Assembly (NCBI RefSeq): GCF_000154285.1
Contig: NZ_DS483478.1
Coordinates: forward strand, 124,001-188,000
Length of the DNA stretch: 64,000 nt
Direction of reading: 5' to 3'
Origin: Amedibacillus dolichus DSM 3991
GTDB taxonomy: Bacteria > Bacillota_I > Bacilli_A > Erysipelotrichales > Erysipelotrichaceae
Below, piece by piece: positions 44,889 to 54,287 of this stretch (position 1 is the stretch's first letter; the number at the start of each line of letters is the position of its first letter). Both the position numbers and the translations under genes were made by a program. The notes below the pieces were generated by a model that worked only from the letters and a program-made list of their open reading frames with translations, made no database searches and had not been told where the DNA came from.

Positions 44889-45314
44889 TTAGGATTGTTT
44901 TTTGGATACAGCGTTTCGCACATTCCATAGGATTATAAGCAGACTAATACCGAGAATAATATGTCCGATACCGGAAATTCCGGATATAGAAGCATTGAAT
45001 GCACTTGATAATTCACTGCCTAAAACCTGTGGAATGCCACGAAGCAGAAATCCGACAACGGTAATATTTAATCCGACTTGATAAGCAATGATGGCTTTGG
45101 TTGTTTTGGTGTTTGAAAAAGCATATAGCCTTTGTAAGATCATTAACACAAGGAAAAATACCATACCCAGCATAAAGTAATGTGTGTGAATAAAGGAAAG
45201 GGTAGTTTCTCCGCTATAAAGGTTGAACTTTGTAAATTCACGATAAAAAACACCGAACAGCATTGCTAAAACAGCATACGTAATGGCTAAACTCATATAT
45301 CGTTTTTCTTTCAT
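44889..45314 (-). CDS. DUF2871 membrane protein
   Basis: The 141-aa protein has four membrane spans and the HTHYFMLGMVFFL segment (two His flanking a Thr) that marks DUF2871. This family is distantly like heme-copper or cytochrome-type helices, but its function is unknown. It is monocistronic, between the consensus promoter at 45354-45382 and a terminator. ATG 45314 is preceded by GAGGAGG. Confidence 0.88.
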   Translation of the reverse strand: MKEKRYMSLAITYAVLAMLFGVFYREFTKFNLYSGETTLSFIHTHYFMLGMVFFLVLMILQRLYAFSNTKTTKAIIAYQVGLNITVVGFLLRGIPQVLGSELSSAFNASISGISGIGHIILGISLLIILWNVRNAVSKKQS

Positions 45315-45353
45315 AATATATCCTCCTCATAGGTAATATAAACAATGCAGTAT

Positions 45354-45382
45354 ATTATAAATAGCTTTTTATGTAATCGCAA
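45354..45382 (-). promoter_or_regulatory. Promoter of the DUF2871 gene
   Basis: On the minus strand, TTGCGA (45382-45377), 17-bp spacer, TATAAT (45359-45354), 39 nt before the start codon. Confidence 0.7.
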
Positions 45383-45598
45383 GTCAAATGCTTATCGCTT
45401 TTGTAAGAAATATATAGTGTGGGTGTAAGGCGATGGGAGATGAAAATAGGTTGTCAAAGACAGGATACATAAGCAAGGGAATCGGTGGTACACTATGTAG
45501 GTAGGAAGTCTTTGATGGCTTTTGTGATTTTTGCAGTTGAAATATTCGTCTTTTTTTTCATGATAAGGTATAATATATAGATAGTTTGGAGGGATTTT

Positions 45599-48418
45599 AT
45601 GAGTCATGATTTTATTGATATAAAAGGTGCCAGAGAAAATAACTTAAAAAATATAGATATTAAAATTCCAAGAGATAAGTTTGTCATTATGACCGGTGTT
45701 TCCGGCTCCGGGAAAACCTCTCTTGCCTTCGATACGATTTATGCGGAGGGGCAAAGACGTTATGTGGAATCTTTAAGTGCGTATGCACGCCAATTTTTAG
45801 GAAATAGCGAGAAGCCCGATGTGGATTCAATCGAAGGACTTTCGCCGTCAATTTCGATCGATCAGAAAACTACCAGCAACAACCCGCGCTCTACGGTAGG
45901 AACCGTTACGGAAATTTATGATTATTTGCGCTTGCTGTTCGCACGTATCGGTGTACCTTATTGTCCGACGCATCAAGAACCGATTACTTCACAGACGATC
46001 AAGCAAATGGTCGATAAGGTGATGGAACTCGAGGATAAGACACGTTTGATGATTTTATCACCGGTTGTGCATGGCGCAAAGGGAACACATAAAGAATTGT
46101 TGGAGAAGTTACAAAAGGACGGATTTATTCGTGCTCGTATTGACGGTGAGCTAATGCTTTTGGAAAGTGTGCAGCCATTAGAAAAAAATAAGAAGCATAG
46201 CATTGATGTCGTGGTGGATCGCATCGTAAAAGGCAATGATCGCTCACGTCTGCATGATTCCTTGGAAACAGCATTAAAAATGAGTGATGGTTTGGCAGTA
46301 GTTGCTTATGGTGAAGAGGAGATTTTATTTTCCAGTAATTATTCCTGCAAATATTGTGGCTTTTCGATTCCAAAGCTAGAACCACGCCTATTTTCCTTTA
46401 ATGCCCCTTTTGGTTCTTGCGATACATGTAAGGGTTTGGGGATTACGCAAAAGGTTGATGTGGATTATTTGATTCCCGATCGTAGTAAAAGCATTGCGCA
46501 AGGCGGTATCGTTTATTATAAAAATATCGTTGGCAGTGAGAACTTGGAGTGGCAGCGATTTAAAGCATTGTTAGATTATTATGAAATACCGATTGATGTG
46601 CCGATCGAACAGCTTAGTAAGCAACAAATGGATATTGTTTTATATGGCTCTAAGGATGTCATCAGCTATCAGCTTTACTCACGCAGTGGCAACATTATGA
46701 AGAAAAGCGAGATGATTGAAGGTGTTTGCACATTGATCGAACGTCGTTATATGGAAACCAGCTCACAAATGTCAAGAGAGTGGTATGCGACCTTTTTGGC
46801 AGAAGCACCATGTCCTTCCTGTGGTGGAAAACGTTTGAATCCACAGGCTCTTTCCGTACGTGTCGGAGGCTTGAACATTTATGAGTGGACAACCATGTCG
46901 GTGAAGCAGGCACTTGCCTTTATGGAAGATTTAAAGCTAACCAAGCAGGAGGCGGATATTGCTCGTTTGGTTGTTAAGGAAATCAAGGATCGTTTAGGCT
47001 TTTTACATAATGTCGGTTTGGGCTATTTAACCTTGGATCGTTTGGCAGGAACTTTGTCCGGTGGAGAAGCACAACGAATCCGTTTGGCGACTCAAATTGG
47101 TTCCCATTTATCCGGTGTGCTGTATGTTTTGGATGAGCCAAGCATCGGTTTGCATCAGCGTGATAATGATCGTTTGATTGATACATTGAAAAATATGCGT
47201 GATTTAGGTAATTCTTTGATTGTCGTAGAACATGATGAGGATACGATGCGAGCAAGTGATTACATCATCGACATCGGACCGGGAGCCGGTGTTCATGGCG
47301 GTAATGTTGTGGCAATGGGCACACCAAAGGAGGTTATGCGCCACCCCGATTCCATTACCGGTAAATACTTAAGCGGACGCTTGAAGATCGAAGTGCCTGA
47401 AAAGCGGCGCAAAGGAAATAAGAAAAAGCTTGAAATCGTAGGTGCAAAAGAGAATAATTTAAAAAATGTCAGTGTAAAAATTCCATTAGGTACACTATGT
47501 GTGGTAACCGGAGTAAGCGGCAGTGGGAAATCCAGCTTGGTCAATGAGGTCTTAAGCAAGGGTATCATGCATGCGCTTGGACGTACGAGAATCAAACCGG
47601 GAGCACATAAAACGATCAAGGGCTTGGAGCATATTGATAAAATCATTGATATATCTCAAGATCCGATCGGACGTACTCCACGCAGTAATCCGGCAACTTA
47701 TACCGGGGTATTTGATGATATTCGTGATTTGTATGCACAAACTCCGGACGCCAAAATGCGTGGCTATGAAAAGGGTAGATTTTCCTTCAATGTTAAAGGC
47801 GGTCGCTGCGAGGCATGTCAGGGAGATGGGATTTTGCGTATCTCCATGCATTTTTTGCCTGATGTGTATGTGCCTTGTGAAGAATGTGGTGGAAAACGCT
47901 ATAATGAAGAAACTTTACAAGTTACCTATAAAGGAAAAAATATTTATGATGTCTTGGAAATGACCGTTGAGGAAGCCATTGACTTTTTCGCAAATGTCTC
48001 TAAAATAAAGCATAAGCTGCAAACTCTAAAAGATGTCGGCTTAGGTTATATCAAGCTGGGACAAAGCGCAACCAGCTTGTCCGGTGGAGAGGCACAGCGT
48101 GTGAAGCTAGCCAGTGAGCTGCAACGCAAGGCAACCGGAAAAACGTTGTTTGTGTTAGATGAGCCGACTACGGGATTACATACCCATGATGTGAAAAAAC
48201 TGTTGGAAGTTTTACAGCGCATTGTGGATAATGGCGATAGTGTGGTTGTTATTGAGCATAATTTAGATGTTATTAAATGTGCGGATTATATTATTGATTT
48301 AGGACCGGAAGGCGGCGATGAGGGCGGAGAACTGATTGCCTGTGGAACTCCGGAGGATATCGTAAAGGCTGAGCGAAGCTATACAGGAAAATATCTCAAA
48401 AAGGTATTGGAGGGGTGA
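45599..48418 (+). CDS. uvrA: Excinuclease ABC subunit A
   Basis: The 939-aa protein is full length. It has two ABC modules with Walker A VSGSGKTS near 35 and VSGSGKSS near 640, and signatures LSGGEAQRIRLA and LSGGEAQRVKLA. Two zinc fingers are visible, CKYCGF...CDTCKG and CEACQG...CEECGG. UvrA finds bulky DNA lesions and loads UvrB in nucleotide excision repair. uvrB, often adjacent, is not in the window. ATG 45599 follows GGAGGG; a TATAAT lies at 45569-45574. The stop abuts hprK, so repair and catabolite-control genes share a transcript. Confidence 0.98.
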   Translation: MSHDFIDIKGARENNLKNIDIKIPRDKFVIMTGVSGSGKTSLAFDTIYAEGQRRYVESLSAYARQFLGNSEKPDVDSIEGLSPSISIDQKTTSNNPRSTVGTVTEIYDYLRLLFARIGVPYCPTHQEPITSQTIKQMVDKVMELEDKTRLMILSPVVHGAKGTHKELLEKLQKDGFIRARIDGELMLLESVQPLEKNKKHSIDVVVDRIVKGNDRSRLHDSLETALKMSDGLAVVAYGEEEILFSSNYSCKYCGFSIPKLEPRLFSFNAPFGSCDTCKGLGITQKVDVDYLIPDRSKSIAQGGIVYYKNIVGSENLEWQRFKALLDYYEIPIDVPIEQLSKQQMDIVLYGSKDVISYQLYSRSGNIMKKSEMIEGVCTLIERRYMETSSQMSREWYATFLAEAPCPSCGGKRLNPQALSVRVGGLNIYEWTTMSVKQALAFMEDLKLTKQEADIARLVVKEIKDRLGFLHNVGLGYLTLDRLAGTLSGGEAQRIRLATQIGSHLSGVLYVLDEPSIGLHQRDNDRLIDTLKNMRDLGNSLIVVEHDEDTMRASDYIIDIGPGAGVHGGNVVAMGTPKEVMRHPDSITGKYLSGRLKIEVPEKRRKGNKKKLEIVGAKENNLKNVSVKIPLGTLCVVTGVSGSGKSSLVNEVLSKGIMHALGRTRIKPGAHKTIKGLEHIDKIIDISQDPIGRTPRSNPATYTGVFDDIRDLYAQTPDAKMRGYEKGRFSFNVKGGRCEACQGDGILRISMHFLPDVYVPCEECGGKRYNEETLQVTYKGKNIYDVLEMTVEEAIDFFANVSKIKHKLQTLKDVGLGYIKLGQSATSLSGGEAQRVKLASELQRKATGKTLFVLDEPTTGLHTHDVKKLLEVLQRIVDNGDSVVVIEHNLDVIKCADYIIDLGPEGGDEGGELIACGTPEDIVKAERSYTGKYLKKVLEG

Positions 48419-48423
48419 TGAGC

Positions 48424-49383
48424 ATGGGAGAAACAGTTTATACCAGTGTACGACGTGTATCGGATAATTTTTCCTTTGAACAATATACGGGAAATGATGA
48501 ATCCTTAAATCGTCTGATTTATATTGCGGATACGAATCGTCCGGGATTGGAATTAACCGGTTATTTTGATAAGACGCAGCTAAAGCGTATTGTTATTCTC
48601 GGAGAAAAGGAAACGGCGTATATTCGTACCATGAGTGTCGAAGCACAGCGACGTTCCTTTGAATTTTTGACGAGCGAGGAAACACCGGCAATCATTATCA
48701 CAAAAGGAAATGATTGTCCGAAGGTGTTAAAGGAAATTGCTCAGCGTAAGAATTTTCCGGTATTTTTATCAAAGGTTCCGACCACCCGTATGATTGTCAA
48801 TCTATCGGCTTTTTTAGATGAAGAATTGGCAGAAAGCAAATCCTTGCATGGCTGTTTATTGTCGATTTACGGCAAGGGTGTGCTATTAACCGGTGAAAGC
48901 GGTATGGGGAAAAGTGAAATTGCCTTGGAATTGATTAAGCGCGGACATTTATTGGTAGCGGACGATCGGGTGGATTGTTATCGTGTGCATAATAAGATTT
49001 TCGGGAAATCACCGGATCTGTTAAAGGAAATGTTGGAAATACGTGGAATCGGAATTATCAATGTATCCCGTATGTTTGGTGTAAGCTCTGTCTTGCCGAA
49101 AACAGAGGTTGATTTTGAGATTCGCTTGGAAACTTGGCATAGTGATGAAAACTATGATCGAGTTGGCATTGAAGAAAAGATCCATGAAAATATCTTAGGT
49201 ATTGATATTCCGAAGATTGTTGTTCCGGTACGTGAGGGGCGTTCGATGGCTGTTATTATCGAATCAGCTGTTACCAACTTCCTACTTGGGGAAAGAGGAC
49301 TTGACAGTGCCAAGGAATTTGAACGCCGCGTATTGGATTATATTGAATCCAATCGTATTACAATGGAAGGACAGAAAGGGTAG
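48424..49383 (+). CDS. hprK: HPr kinase/phosphorylase
   Basis: The 319-aa protein has an N-terminal domain (1-125) and a kinase domain with P-loop GESGMGKS (157-164), VADDRVD with the catalytic Asp, and the HprK signature EIRGIGIINV (about 204-213). It phosphorylates Ser46 of HPr using ATP or pyrophosphate. It also dephosphorylates P-Ser-HPr by phosphorolysis, releasing pyrophosphate. ATG 48424 is 8 nt after GGAGGGG; ATG 48418 is too close. The next gene carries a PpaX-type pyrophosphatase domain, a functional link. Confidence 0.97.
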   Translation: MGETVYTSVRRVSDNFSFEQYTGNDESLNRLIYIADTNRPGLELTGYFDKTQLKRIVILGEKETAYIRTMSVEAQRRSFEFLTSEETPAIIITKGNDCPKVLKEIAQRKNFPVFLSKVPTTRMIVNLSAFLDEELAESKSLHGCLLSIYGKGVLLTGESGMGKSEIALELIKRGHLLVADDRVDCYRVHNKIFGKSPDLLKEMLEIRGIGIINVSRMFGVSSVLPKTEVDFEIRLETWHSDENYDRVGIEEKIHENILGIDIPKIVVPVREGRSMAVIIESAVTNFLLGERGLDSAKEFERRVLDYIESNRITMEGQKG

Positions 49384-49392
49384 GTGAAGGTT

Positions 49393-50865
49393 ATGGAATT
49401 TTTCCCAGATGCAAAAACGCTATTATCCATCGGTTCCCTGCATGTAACATGGTATGCGGTATTATTCTTAGGTGGAGCCTTTCTTGCGTATGGCTTGTCT
49501 TTGCGACAGCTGAAAAAATGGGGCTATAAGGAAGAATTGATTGAAAACTTCTTTTTGATGATGTTTCCGATTGCGATTATCGGAGCACGCTTGTATTATG
49601 TTATTTTTGAGTGGAACAATATTTATATTTATGATCCGATTCGTATTTTCTATATATGGGAGGGTGGCTTAGCCATTCATGGTGGTATCATTGCCGGTGT
49701 TTTATTCGGTATCTACTATTTTCGAAAACATCGCTGTGATGGTCTGCGTATTGCCGATGCCATCTTTCCTAACGTATTGCTTGCACAGGTGATCGGACGT
49801 TGGGGAAACTTTATGAATCAGGAGGCTTATGGTGGTATTGTAGATGCTTCTTATTTTGAGCATTGGCCGGAGTTTATTCGTGATAAGATGTATATTCACG
49901 GAGAATATCATCAGCCTACCTTTTTATATGAAAGTGTCGGAAATCTCGTCGGTTTTTTCCTCATTACTTTTGTCTATAAAAAATACGGGCGCAAGAAACG
50001 AGGAGATCTGGCATGGGCTTATCTTACATGGTATGGTATGGTTCGCTTCTTTGTCGAAGGCTTACGTACCGATTCACTGATGCTTGGTCCACTTCGTGTA
50101 GCGCAGTTAGTTTCCCTTGTCTTTGTGGCAATCGGAATTTTGGGGATTTTCGGACTGTGGGATTCTTTGTTTAAAAAGCTTTGGCCGTTTCGCAAGGAAA
50201 AGCCGGTCGTATTGTTTGATTTAGATGGTACGTTGGTAGATACCAATGAGCTGATTCGTGCTTCTTTTATTCATACCTTTAAAAAGTATAAGCCGGGCTA
50301 TAAATTGCGTGAAGAGGAGTTGCAAAGCTTCTTAGGTCCAACGCTGAAGGAAAGCTTTTTACGCTATTTTCCGGCAGAACAGGTCGATGAGATATGTGAT
50401 TACTACCGCAGCTTCAATCATACGCATCACGATGAATATGTAAGAGAAATTCCACATGTAAGAGAGAGTGTTATGACCTTGAAAAACGAAGGCTACACTT
50501 TGGGTGTTGTCAGCAATAAAATTGAAAATACCGTACGTATGGGGCTTTCCTATGTCGGTATCGAAAATGCCTTTGATGTCGTGCTTGGTGCTGAGGATCT
50601 GGAAAAGCCAAAGCCTGATCCAAGCGGACTTTTGCGGGCATGTGAATTGTTAAATCGCGGACATGATGATATCGTGTATGTCGGAGATAGTGTTGGTGAT
50701 ATCAAGGCTTGTAAGAATATGGGAGCTTATAGTGTTGCCTTTATTTTGGATAAGCAGCGAGCAAGTGAAATGATTGCGCAAAAGCCTTGTGCTTATATCA
50801 CCGATATGAAAGAACTGATTACACTCTTGAAGGAGGATAAGGAATGGAGCGACGTTACGATTTAG
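49393..50865 (+). CDS. lgt-ppaX: Fusion of prolipoprotein diacylglyceryl transferase (Lgt) and PpaX-like HAD pyrophosphatase
   Basis: A 490-aa protein. Residues 1-265 are Lgt: seven or so membrane spans, AIHGG with His96, and GRWGNFMNQEAYG with Arg136. Lgt attaches diacylglycerol to the lipobox Cys of lipoprotein precursors. Residues about 271-488 are a HAD phosphatase with DLDGTLVDT (Asp276, Asp278), VVSNK and VYVGDSVGDI, closely like PpaX, which hydrolyses the pyrophosphate made by HprK. In Bacillus the order hprK-lgt-ppaX is separate genes; here the last two share one frame with no internal stop or start site. The linker (DSLFKKLWPFRKEKPV) is cytoplasmic by charge. The stop overlaps trxB by 22 nt. 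Confidence 0.93.
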   Translation: MEFFPDAKTLLSIGSLHVTWYAVLFLGGAFLAYGLSLRQLKKWGYKEELIENFFLMMFPIAIIGARLYYVIFEWNNIYIYDPIRIFYIWEGGLAIHGGIIAGVLFGIYYFRKHRCDGLRIADAIFPNVLLAQVIGRWGNFMNQEAYGGIVDASYFEHWPEFIRDKMYIHGEYHQPTFLYESVGNLVGFFLITFVYKKYGRKKRGDLAWAYLTWYGMVRFFVEGLRTDSLMLGPLRVAQLVSLVFVAIGILGIFGLWDSLFKKLWPFRKEKPVVLFDLDGTLVDTNELIRASFIHTFKKYKPGYKLREEELQSFLGPTLKESFLRYFPAEQVDEICDYYRSFNHTHHDEYVREIPHVRESVMTLKNEGYTLGVVSNKIENTVRMGLSYVGIENAFDVVLGAEDLEKPKPDPSGLLRACELLNRGHDDIVYVGDSVGDIKACKNMGAYSVAFILDKQRASEMIAQKPCAYITDMKELITLLKEDKEWSDVTI

Positions 50866-51764
50866 TTATTATTGGTGCAGGACCGGCGGGTATGAGTGCC
50901 GCCATTTACGGAAGCCGTGCCGGATTACGTGTGGTTATGCTGGAGGCAGGAGCACCGGGAGGAAAGCTGATCAAGACAGCGGAAATCAGTAATTGGCCGG
51001 GGATTGTCGGCACTAATGGAGCACAGTTAGCAAGCAATATGTTTGAGCATTCTACATCGTTTGGAGCGGAATATGCCTATGGAAATGTTGTGAAGGTAGA
51101 AGATGGAGAATACAAAAGAGTCATTTGCGAGGACGGAAGTGTCTTTGAAGGGAAAGCGGTCATTGTAGCTACCGGTACAAAGGAGCGCATGATGCATATT
51201 CCCGGTGAAGAGGAAAATGTCGGACGCGGAGTGTCCTATTGTGCGATTTGTGATGGAGCCTTTTTTAAGGATCAGGAAATTTGCGTGATTGGCGGTGGAA
51301 ATTCGGCTCTTGAGGAAGCAAACTATTTAACGCAGTTTGCCAGCAAGGTCAATATCATCATTCGTCGTGATGTATTCCGTGCCGATCGCATTGTACAAGA
51401 GGCAATTAAGGATAATCCTAAGATTCATGTAATTACCAAAAGCATTCCGGTACGTGTAAAGGACGATGGGAATCGCGTAAGCGGCTTGGTAATTCGTAAT
51501 GTGGAAAGTCAAGAGGAAAGCGAGATTGCGACACATGGAATTTTCCCATATATCGGCTTGGATCCGGCAACTCATTTCTTAGAGGGACTTGATATCATGG
51601 ACGAGCATGGCTATATGCTGGTAGATGAAAACTGTGAAACCAAGATCAAAGGAATTTACGGTGCCGGTGATGTTATTCGCAAACCGCTTCGTCAGGTCGT
51701 TACGGCAACCAATGACGGTGCAATCGCAGCACAGCATGCCTTTCATGAAATTAAAAATATCTAA
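50844..51764 (+). CDS. trxB: Thioredoxin reductase
   Basis: The 306-aa flavoprotein has the FAD motif GAGPAGMSAAIYG, the redox pair in CAICDG (about residue 134), the NADPH motif GGGNSALEEA, and GIYGAGDV near the C-terminus. It reduces thioredoxin with NADPH in the cytoplasm. AAGGAGG (50830-50836) and ATG 50844 lie inside the end of the preceding fusion gene, so translation is coupled. It is the last gene of the uvrA operon, ending at a strong terminator. Confidence 0.97.
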   Translation: MERRYDLVIIGAGPAGMSAAIYGSRAGLRVVMLEAGAPGGKLIKTAEISNWPGIVGTNGAQLASNMFEHSTSFGAEYAYGNVVKVEDGEYKRVICEDGSVFEGKAVIVATGTKERMMHIPGEEENVGRGVSYCAICDGAFFKDQEICVIGGGNSALEEANYLTQFASKVNIIIRRDVFRADRIVQEAIKDNPKIHVITKSIPVRVKDDGNRVSGLVIRNVESQEESEIATHGIFPYIGLDPATHFLEGLDIMDEHGYMLVDENCETKIKGIYGAGDVIRKPLRQVVTATNDGAIAAQHAFHEIKNI

Positions 51765-51784
51765 TATATTGATTATGTATATAG

Positions 51785-51826
51785 AAAAAGCCTTACATCA
51801 GTTTGTTATGATGCAAGGCTTTTTTA
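51785..51826. terminator. Two-way terminator after trxB
   Basis: Long stem AAAAAGCCTTACATCA / TGATGCAAGGCTTTTT with one wobble; also suits the convergent minus-strand gene. Confidence 0.9.
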
Positions 51827-51833
51827 GAAGAAA

Positions 51834-52331
51834 TTATGAAATCTTTTTTTGTTGAAGAATGCCTTTGTAATCCCCTTCTTTGCATGTACCGACAGCTTGA
51901 AAACCAAGCTTTTCATAATAAGAAGCAAGTTTGGAATTATGTATTGCACAGTCAAGACGTAAAAATTGCTTCTGCTTTTGTTTGGCAAGAAGCTCTGCGT
52001 ACTTTAAAAAGTTTGCACCGGCATTGCTGCTGAGCTTGCTGACGAAATTATGAAGATAAAGCGATGGGGAAGAATCGCTCCAACGCTCATCTTGTTCAAG
52101 TAAGACACCGGCAGAAACGATTTCCTGATGACATGTATCCCAAAGAACAAATAACTCACCTGCTTCTCTTTTGGCTTCATAGTAAGATAGCGGATAGATT
52201 TGATCGTAATGTGCGCTGTTCCATTGGGTAATAGCTTTTTTATCCATCCATTGCATACGCTCGAGAATGAGCTGAAATACATTTTTTACATCAATCTTTT
52301 CTGCTTCGCGAAATAGGTAGCGATTTTCCAT
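51834..52331 (-). CDS. GNAT-family N-acetyltransferase
   Basis: The 165-aa protein has the overall GNAT pattern: YLFREAEKIDVKNVFQLI start, central LYLHNFVSKLSSNAGANFLKY (acetyl-CoA strand and loop in degenerate form) and C-terminal ASYYEKLGFQAVGTC. The usual Arg/Gln-x-x-Gly-x-Gly loop is altered to SNAGANFL, seen in several uncharacterised members. Substrate unknown. It converges with trxB. Confidence 0.82.
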   Translation of the reverse strand: MENRYLFREAEKIDVKNVFQLILERMQWMDKKAITQWNSAHYDQIYPLSYYEAKREAGELFVLWDTCHQEIVSAGVLLEQDERWSDSSPSLYLHNFVSKLSSNAGANFLKYAELLAKQKQKQFLRLDCAIHNSKLASYYEKLGFQAVGTCKEGDYKGILQQKKIS

Positions 52332-52479
52332 ACTATAAGCCTCACTTTCTCATGTAAGCAATATGATACCATAGCTTTTCCATGCTGTCATGGGTAAAAA
52401 GGGAACAAGGTATAGATTTTGCGCTTAAACTGGCACTTGCTTTCTTCCTGTGGTAAACTATTGGAGTGAGGTGATAATC

Positions 52480-53334
52480 ATGAATCAACAAAATGTTGTT
52501 TTGATTACCGGAATGTCCGGTGCGGGAAAAACAACGGCTATGGGTATCCTAGAAGATATGGGCTACCATTGTATTGATAATTTTCCTGTGCAGCTGATCG
52601 AATCCTTGGGAAAGATCATCAATTCGACACCGGACGAACGATATAAAAATATAGCTTTAGCAACAACAGCCATTGACTATCCTAAGTTTTTACAGTATTT
52701 TGCGAATATTGATGTCAATGTGCGTGTGGTGTTTTTAGATGCCAGCAACGAAAAGCTTTTGTTGCGTTATAAGTTTACCAGAAGACATCACCCGATGATG
52801 ATTTTTGCGAATGCCAATACCTTGGAGGAAGCTATTGAAATCGAACGGGATATGTTCAATGCTTTGCAAGAGCGAGCAGTTTTGCATATTGACACAACAA
52901 AGCTGGATCAGCAGGGCTTAAAGAGTACCCTGATGGAAAAATTAGCTTTAAACAGTCGTTCGGTCTTTTCGATTTCCTTTGTATCCTTTGGCTTTAAGCA
53001 TGGCGTTCCGATGGACGTAGACTTGGTATTCGATGCACGTTTTTTGCCAAATCCTTATTACATTGAAGAATTAAAGGACAAAACGGGTGATGACAGTGAG
53101 GTTTACGATTATGTGATGAGCTTTGATCAAACAAAAGAATTTATTCGTCATTTAAAGAGTTTTTTAGACTTTGTTTTCATACAATATAAGAATGAGAAGA
53201 AGAATCATATTACGGTGGGGATCGGCTGTACCGGTGGGCATCATCGCAGTGTGTCCATTACGAATTGGCTGTATTCCCATTACAAAGATCAATATCACTG
53301 TTATAAATCACATCGAGATAAGAAAGTGGGATAG
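52480..53334 (+). CDS. rapZ: RNase adapter protein RapZ / nucleotide-binding YvcJ
   Basis: The 284-aa protein has P-loop GMSGAGKTT at the N-terminus and the C-terminal signature GIGCTGGHHRSVSI. In E. coli RapZ controls glucosamine-6-phosphate synthase through small RNAs; in Bacillus YvcJ hydrolyses GTP and influences competence. ATG 52480 has GTGAGGTG upstream; the longer reading from 52450 has none. It is the first gene of the conserved rapZ-yvcK-whiA cluster, with 2 nt before yvcK. Confidence 0.96.
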   Translation: MNQQNVVLITGMSGAGKTTAMGILEDMGYHCIDNFPVQLIESLGKIINSTPDERYKNIALATTAIDYPKFLQYFANIDVNVRVVFLDASNEKLLLRYKFTRRHHPMMIFANANTLEEAIEIERDMFNALQERAVLHIDTTKLDQQGLKSTLMEKLALNSRSVFSISFVSFGFKHGVPMDVDLVFDARFLPNPYYIEELKDKTGDDSEVYDYVMSFDQTKEFIRHLKSFLDFVFIQYKNEKKNHITVGIGCTGGHHRSVSITNWLYSHYKDQYHCYKSHRDKKVG

Positions 53335-53336
53335 CT

Positions 53337-54284
53337 ATGAAAAATGTTGTAGTTATTGGAGGCGGAACCGGTTTATCCGTTATGCTTCGCGGTTTGAAGC
53401 GAATCGAAAATATCAATCTAACGGCGATTGTTACAGTTGCCGATGATGGTGGAAGCACCGGACGTATTCGTCGCCAATTTCACATTCCTGCCATGGGTGA
53501 TGTACGCAATGTCATGTGTGCTATGGCTGAGGAGGAAACCATCTTTACATCGCTGATGAATTTTCGCTTTGATGGAGAAGAAAAGGATATCGGCGGGCAT
53601 AACTTAGGCAATTTGATTTTAACGGCTTTGACGCAAACAACCGGAAGCTTTATGGAAGCCATTTCCACCTTCTCCAAGTTTTTAAATGTACGTGGAAATA
53701 TTGTTCCCTGTTCCAGTGAGGTGGTAACCTTATATGCTATGATGGAGGACGGTACGATCGTACGTGGAGAAAGCAATATTCCCTCCTTCAACAACCGCAT
53801 TGATAAGGTGTTTTATCAAGAAAAGGTAACACCGACTGCGGAAGCGTTGCAGGCAATTCATGAAGCTGATGTCATTGTATATGGTATCGGAAGCTTATAT
53901 ACCAGTATTTTATCAAATGTTATCGTTGATGGAATTGCGGAGCGTTTGAAGTCCAATCCGGCAAAGAAGATTTATTTCTGCAATGCCATGACACAGCCCG
54001 GAGAAACCGATGATTTTTCCCTTGAAGATCATGTGCGTGCCATTGAGCAGCATGTCGGTGCGCATGCGGTGGATATTGTCATTACGCATAACAATGTGGT
54101 AAGTGAGGAATTGTTATGCAAATATCGTGATATGGGAAGTGAGCCGGTAAGAATCGTAGAGGACAGCCATACGTATCAAATTCTAAAGCGAGATGTTTTA
54201 AGCTTTGAGGATCATTTGATTCGTCATGATTCCAATAAGATCAAGGCTGTATTGGAAGAACTAATCAATAGTGAGGAAGGATAG
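53337..54284 (+). CDS. yvcK: Gluconeogenesis/cell-shape factor YvcK (CofD-like)
   Basis: The 315-aa protein has GGGTGLSVMLRG at the N-terminus and TVADDGGSTGRIRR, both typical of the YvcK branch of the CofD/UPF0052 family, plus GIGSLYTSI. YvcK binds UDP-sugars and is required for growth on gluconeogenic carbon sources and for correct wall synthesis in Bacillus. It lies between rapZ and whiA with 2-3 nt gaps. Confidence 0.96.
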   Translation: MKNVVVIGGGTGLSVMLRGLKRIENINLTAIVTVADDGGSTGRIRRQFHIPAMGDVRNVMCAMAEEETIFTSLMNFRFDGEEKDIGGHNLGNLILTALTQTTGSFMEAISTFSKFLNVRGNIVPCSSEVVTLYAMMEDGTIVRGESNIPSFNNRIDKVFYQEKVTPTAEALQAIHEADVIVYGIGSLYTSILSNVIVDGIAERLKSNPAKKIYFCNAMTQPGETDDFSLEDHVRAIEQHVGAHAVDIVITHNNVVSEELLCKYRDMGSEPVRIVEDSHTYQILKRDVLSFEDHLIRHDSNKIKAVLEELINSEEG

Positions 54285-54287
54285 AGA

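Noticed and set aside
52431-52459. Sigma-54-like TGGCAC and TTGCT upstream of rapZ
   Set aside because: The two boxes touch with no spacer, so the required -24/-12 geometry is absent; as a sigma-A promoter the -35 match is only two of six.
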